From assembly GCA_021201815.1 (NCBI GenBank), contig JAJQEC010000041.1, positions 1-41,602 on the forward strand: 41,602 nucleotides of DNA, in the 5' to 3' direction. The translations under genes were made by a program, and so were the position numbers. This DNA is from Candidatus Azobacteroides sp. (GTDB lineage: Bacteria; Bacteroidota; Bacteroidia; Bacteroidales; WRGA01). The notes under the pieces were generated by a model, which searched no databases, had not been told where the DNA came from, and saw only the letters and a program-made list of their open reading frames with translations. Positions within the stretch are counted from its first letter, which is position 1, and each line of letters opens with the position of its first letter. Below are positions 39,780 through 41,602 of this stretch, one piece after another.

Positions 39780-41602
39780 AAAAGAAAATAACACTCTTCG
39801 CAATCATTTCACTGGTTACCTGGTGTCTTTCCGGCAGCTTCCTATACGCCACACCGGTGGCCAAAAGCGGCAATATGGTGATCCATCCGACCTCTAACTC
39901 GACCCTGAACGTGCTCAGGGATTGTGCCTATGAATGCAGTGCCTCGGAAGTAAACGTGACAATCGTTACCCCACCCGTGCATGGCACTGCTACCGTGAAT
40001 AACGTCACGCGAATGATAATTTACAGCCACAGCACCCCGGGAGCTTTCCTGGAGGATTCTTTCCAGTATAAGATCAGTTGCAGCGGGGAGGATTCCAATG
40101 TGGCAACCATCTACCTGCATCCGGGAACAAAGCCCGATAACATGGTCGAGGATGTATGCCATGTAGACCCGACCGGATTTCAATGGGCGATAGGTCAACC
40201 TATAAAAAGCACGGTCAATGCTAGATCTGACCGACCCTGGCTATTAGGAGACCTGGATGATATCAATGACCCGGACAATAAAGGATTACCGGAATTAGTG
40301 GCGCTTGGGGAAGATCTGAATAAGGAAATCGTCATATTCCCTAATGGGGATGTAACAACCGGGCTTCTATTCGACTTAAAAGCCTTGTCCGGAGTTACTA
40401 CGGATTTTTATCATTACAATACTACCAGTATTTTCGCACTCTCCCGTTTTAATAACGGAAAAGGAGCAATTGTTATAATGAATTCCGATGGGTATTTATA
40501 TGCTTTTGAATATGACTATCCGAATCTCACGTTCAAATATAAAAGTGATGAATCATGGGTACAACGGGTTATTCCGGGAAACTCCCTTTCTTCAAATATT
40601 GCCCTCACCTCCAGTACCATAGGCTTTACGGATTTTGACGGGGATGGGAACACGGAAATATACATTGGAAATAAGATCTTTTCCCTGAATGGATTGCAGT
40701 TTTTAACCGGACTGAATCCGGAAGATAATCAGGGATTCAGCTCTCAACATGCGACACAAACTACAGGAAGCGGTATTTCCCTTGCGCTGGATATAGACCG
40801 GGATGGCTTTCAAGAGCTGATTGTTGGAAATGAAATCTATAAAGTGGAAAACAATGGTGGGGTTTGGAGCATGTCCCTATACAAGACCATTACCCCACCC
40901 GATATTACGGTGTTTGGTAACACATTCCGTGCAAAAAAGGATGGAAGAGTCAGTGTAGCAGACTTTAACGGGGATGGTCATGTGGATGTATTAATAAATT
41001 ATGTAGCTTCTATCTCCAATACATTTGAAACCTCTTATGCCGTCTTTTACGCCTGGGATGTATATAATGATAAAATCCTTTTCTCACATGTAGAAGAAGA
41101 AATTACTTGTTGCAGCTATCCGTTAATCGGGGATATTGACGGGGACGGAGAATTGGAAATTGCGGGAACATTCAGTTATCTTGACTGGACCCTTACTACA
41201 ACAGCCGAGTTGAAAGCGTTTAAACTACCTGCTGTTTTCTCCCCTTCCGCTACCCTGGACAATAAATGGAACCTTCCCATTTATGAAACTTCTACCCGTA
41301 CCGGGATGTCCCTCTTTGACTTTAACCTGGACGGGATTATGGAAATTGTTTACCGCGATATGGAAAACTTAAGGATTATGACCGTAGAGGGAAATACCCT
41401 TAAAAACCTGCTGGAAACACCTTCTTATTCCGGAACAACCTGGGAAATGCCATTGATTGCAGATATCGATAATGACGGAGCCGCTGAGATTGTTTGTGTA
41501 TCAGGCACATCATCGGCAGTTAGAAATGTTGGTCCTATGGAAATCTACAAATCGGGCAATGAATACGCCTGGGCCCCTGCACGAAAGGTGTGGAACCAGT
41601 AT
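39776..41602 (+). CDS. N-terminal part of a large secreted FG-GAP/VCBS-repeat surface protein
   Basis: The frame is open to the window end (609 codons), so the 3' part is missing. Residues 1-24 are a signal peptide (ending SGSFLYA). About 25-130 look like an Ig/cadherin-like beta domain (VTIVTPPVHGTATV, SFQYKISC). Then come repeated calcium-loop motifs of FG-GAP/VCBS propeller blades: DFDGDGNTEIYIGN, DIDRDGFQELIVGN, DFNGDGHVDVLIN, DIDGDGELEIAG, DFNLDGIMEIV, DIDNDGAAEIV. The visible end WAPARKVWNQY resembles a phrase that in large Bacteroidales surface proteins leads into further repeats and a T9SS or gliding-type C-terminal domain. A role in adhesion is likely, but the C-terminus is unseen. 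Confidence 0.85.
   Translation, partial: MKKKITLFAIISLVTWCLSGSFLYATPVAKSGNMVIHPTSNSTLNVLRDCAYECSASEVNVTIVTPPVHGTATVNNVTRMIIYSHSTPGAFLEDSFQYKISCSGEDSNVATIYLHPGTKPDNMVEDVCHVDPTGFQWAIGQPIKSTVNARSDRPWLLGDLDDINDPDNKGLPELVALGEDLNKEIVIFPNGDVTTGLLFDLKALSGVTTDFYHYNTTSIFALSRFNNGKGAIVIMNSDGYLYAFEYDYPNLTFKYKSDESWVQRVIPGNSLSSNIALTSSTIGFTDFDGDGNTEIYIGNKIFSLNGLQFLTGLNPEDNQGFSSQHATQTTGSGISLALDIDRDGFQELIVGNEIYKVENNGGVWSMSLYKTITPPDITVFGNTFRAKKDGRVSVADFNGDGHVDVLINYVASISNTFETSYAVFYAWDVYNDKILFSHVEEEITCCSYPLIGDIDGDGELEIAGTFSYLDWTLTTTAELKAFKLPAVFSPSATLDNKWNLPIYETSTRTGMSLFDFNLDGIMEIVYRDMENLRIMTVEGNTLKNLLETPSYSGTTWEMPLIADIDNDGAAEIVCVSGTSSAVRNVGPMEIYKSGNEYAWAPARKVWNQY

Noticed and set aside
1..41602. tRNA, rRNA or known riboswitch genes
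   Set aside because: I looked for cloverleaf-like and conserved riboswitch phrases on both strands and found none I could support by eye.

Overview
The window looks like a T9SS-bearing member of the Bacteroidales (phylum Bacteroidota). The signs are a SusC/SusD pair, two proteins ending in type A T9SS sorting domains, lipoprotein signal peptides on glycoside hydrolases, the Bacteroidota HU-like protein, a short RRM protein, and several -7 boxes of the TAnnTTTG type. I cannot name the genus from the sequence alone.

Left flank (1-5130): an accessory island. It holds a probable immunity-gene tail, then two promoterless 3' fragments of rhs genes. Each fragment starts with the same 321-bp piece of the Rhs core and then switches to a different C-terminal toxin domain; the first is a metzincin-type zinc peptidase. 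Each is followed by a small AT-rich candidate immunity gene. Next come a REP-associated tyrosine transposase (RAYT/Y1) between 52-bp inverted repeats, an unexplained GC-rich region able to form several hairpins, another REP-like copy, and a mutated 24-bp relic of the rhs core.

Middle (5132-24160, minus strand): an eight-gene polysaccharide utilisation locus. Transcription order is GH92 alpha-mannosidase, pectate-lyase-like beta-helix protein with a discoidin domain and T9SS tail, SusC, SusD, GH71/99-like lipoprotein, beta-helix T9SS protein, GH3 with PA14, and GH3 of the beta-xylosidase type. It ends in a strong terminator. The GH92 gene carries an in-frame TAG. Divergently transcribed (24551-27148) is an unusual one-piece regulator: signal peptide, LamG-like and kelch-like periplasmic part, one membrane helix, and a cytoplasmic SARP/BTAD-like winged helix. 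It is the obvious candidate to sense the glycan and switch on the PUL.

Right part: an HU-like gene followed by a strong terminator and a 22-bp-period tandem array, then four copies of a two-hairpin intergenic repeat in alternating orientation. After these come housekeeping genes: pdxB (vitamin B6), folB (folate), tamB (envelope), a DoxX-family membrane protein, a double-ACT protein with a PaaK-type CoA ligase, and an RRM RNA-binding protein. The window ends inside a large secreted FG-GAP/VCBS-type surface protein that is translationally coupled to a small signal-peptide protein.

Best leads: the transmembrane kelch-BTAD regulator, the orphan Rhs toxin cassettes, the nonsense codon in GH92, the 22-bp array beside the HU-like gene, and the hairpin-rich element at 4458-4663.
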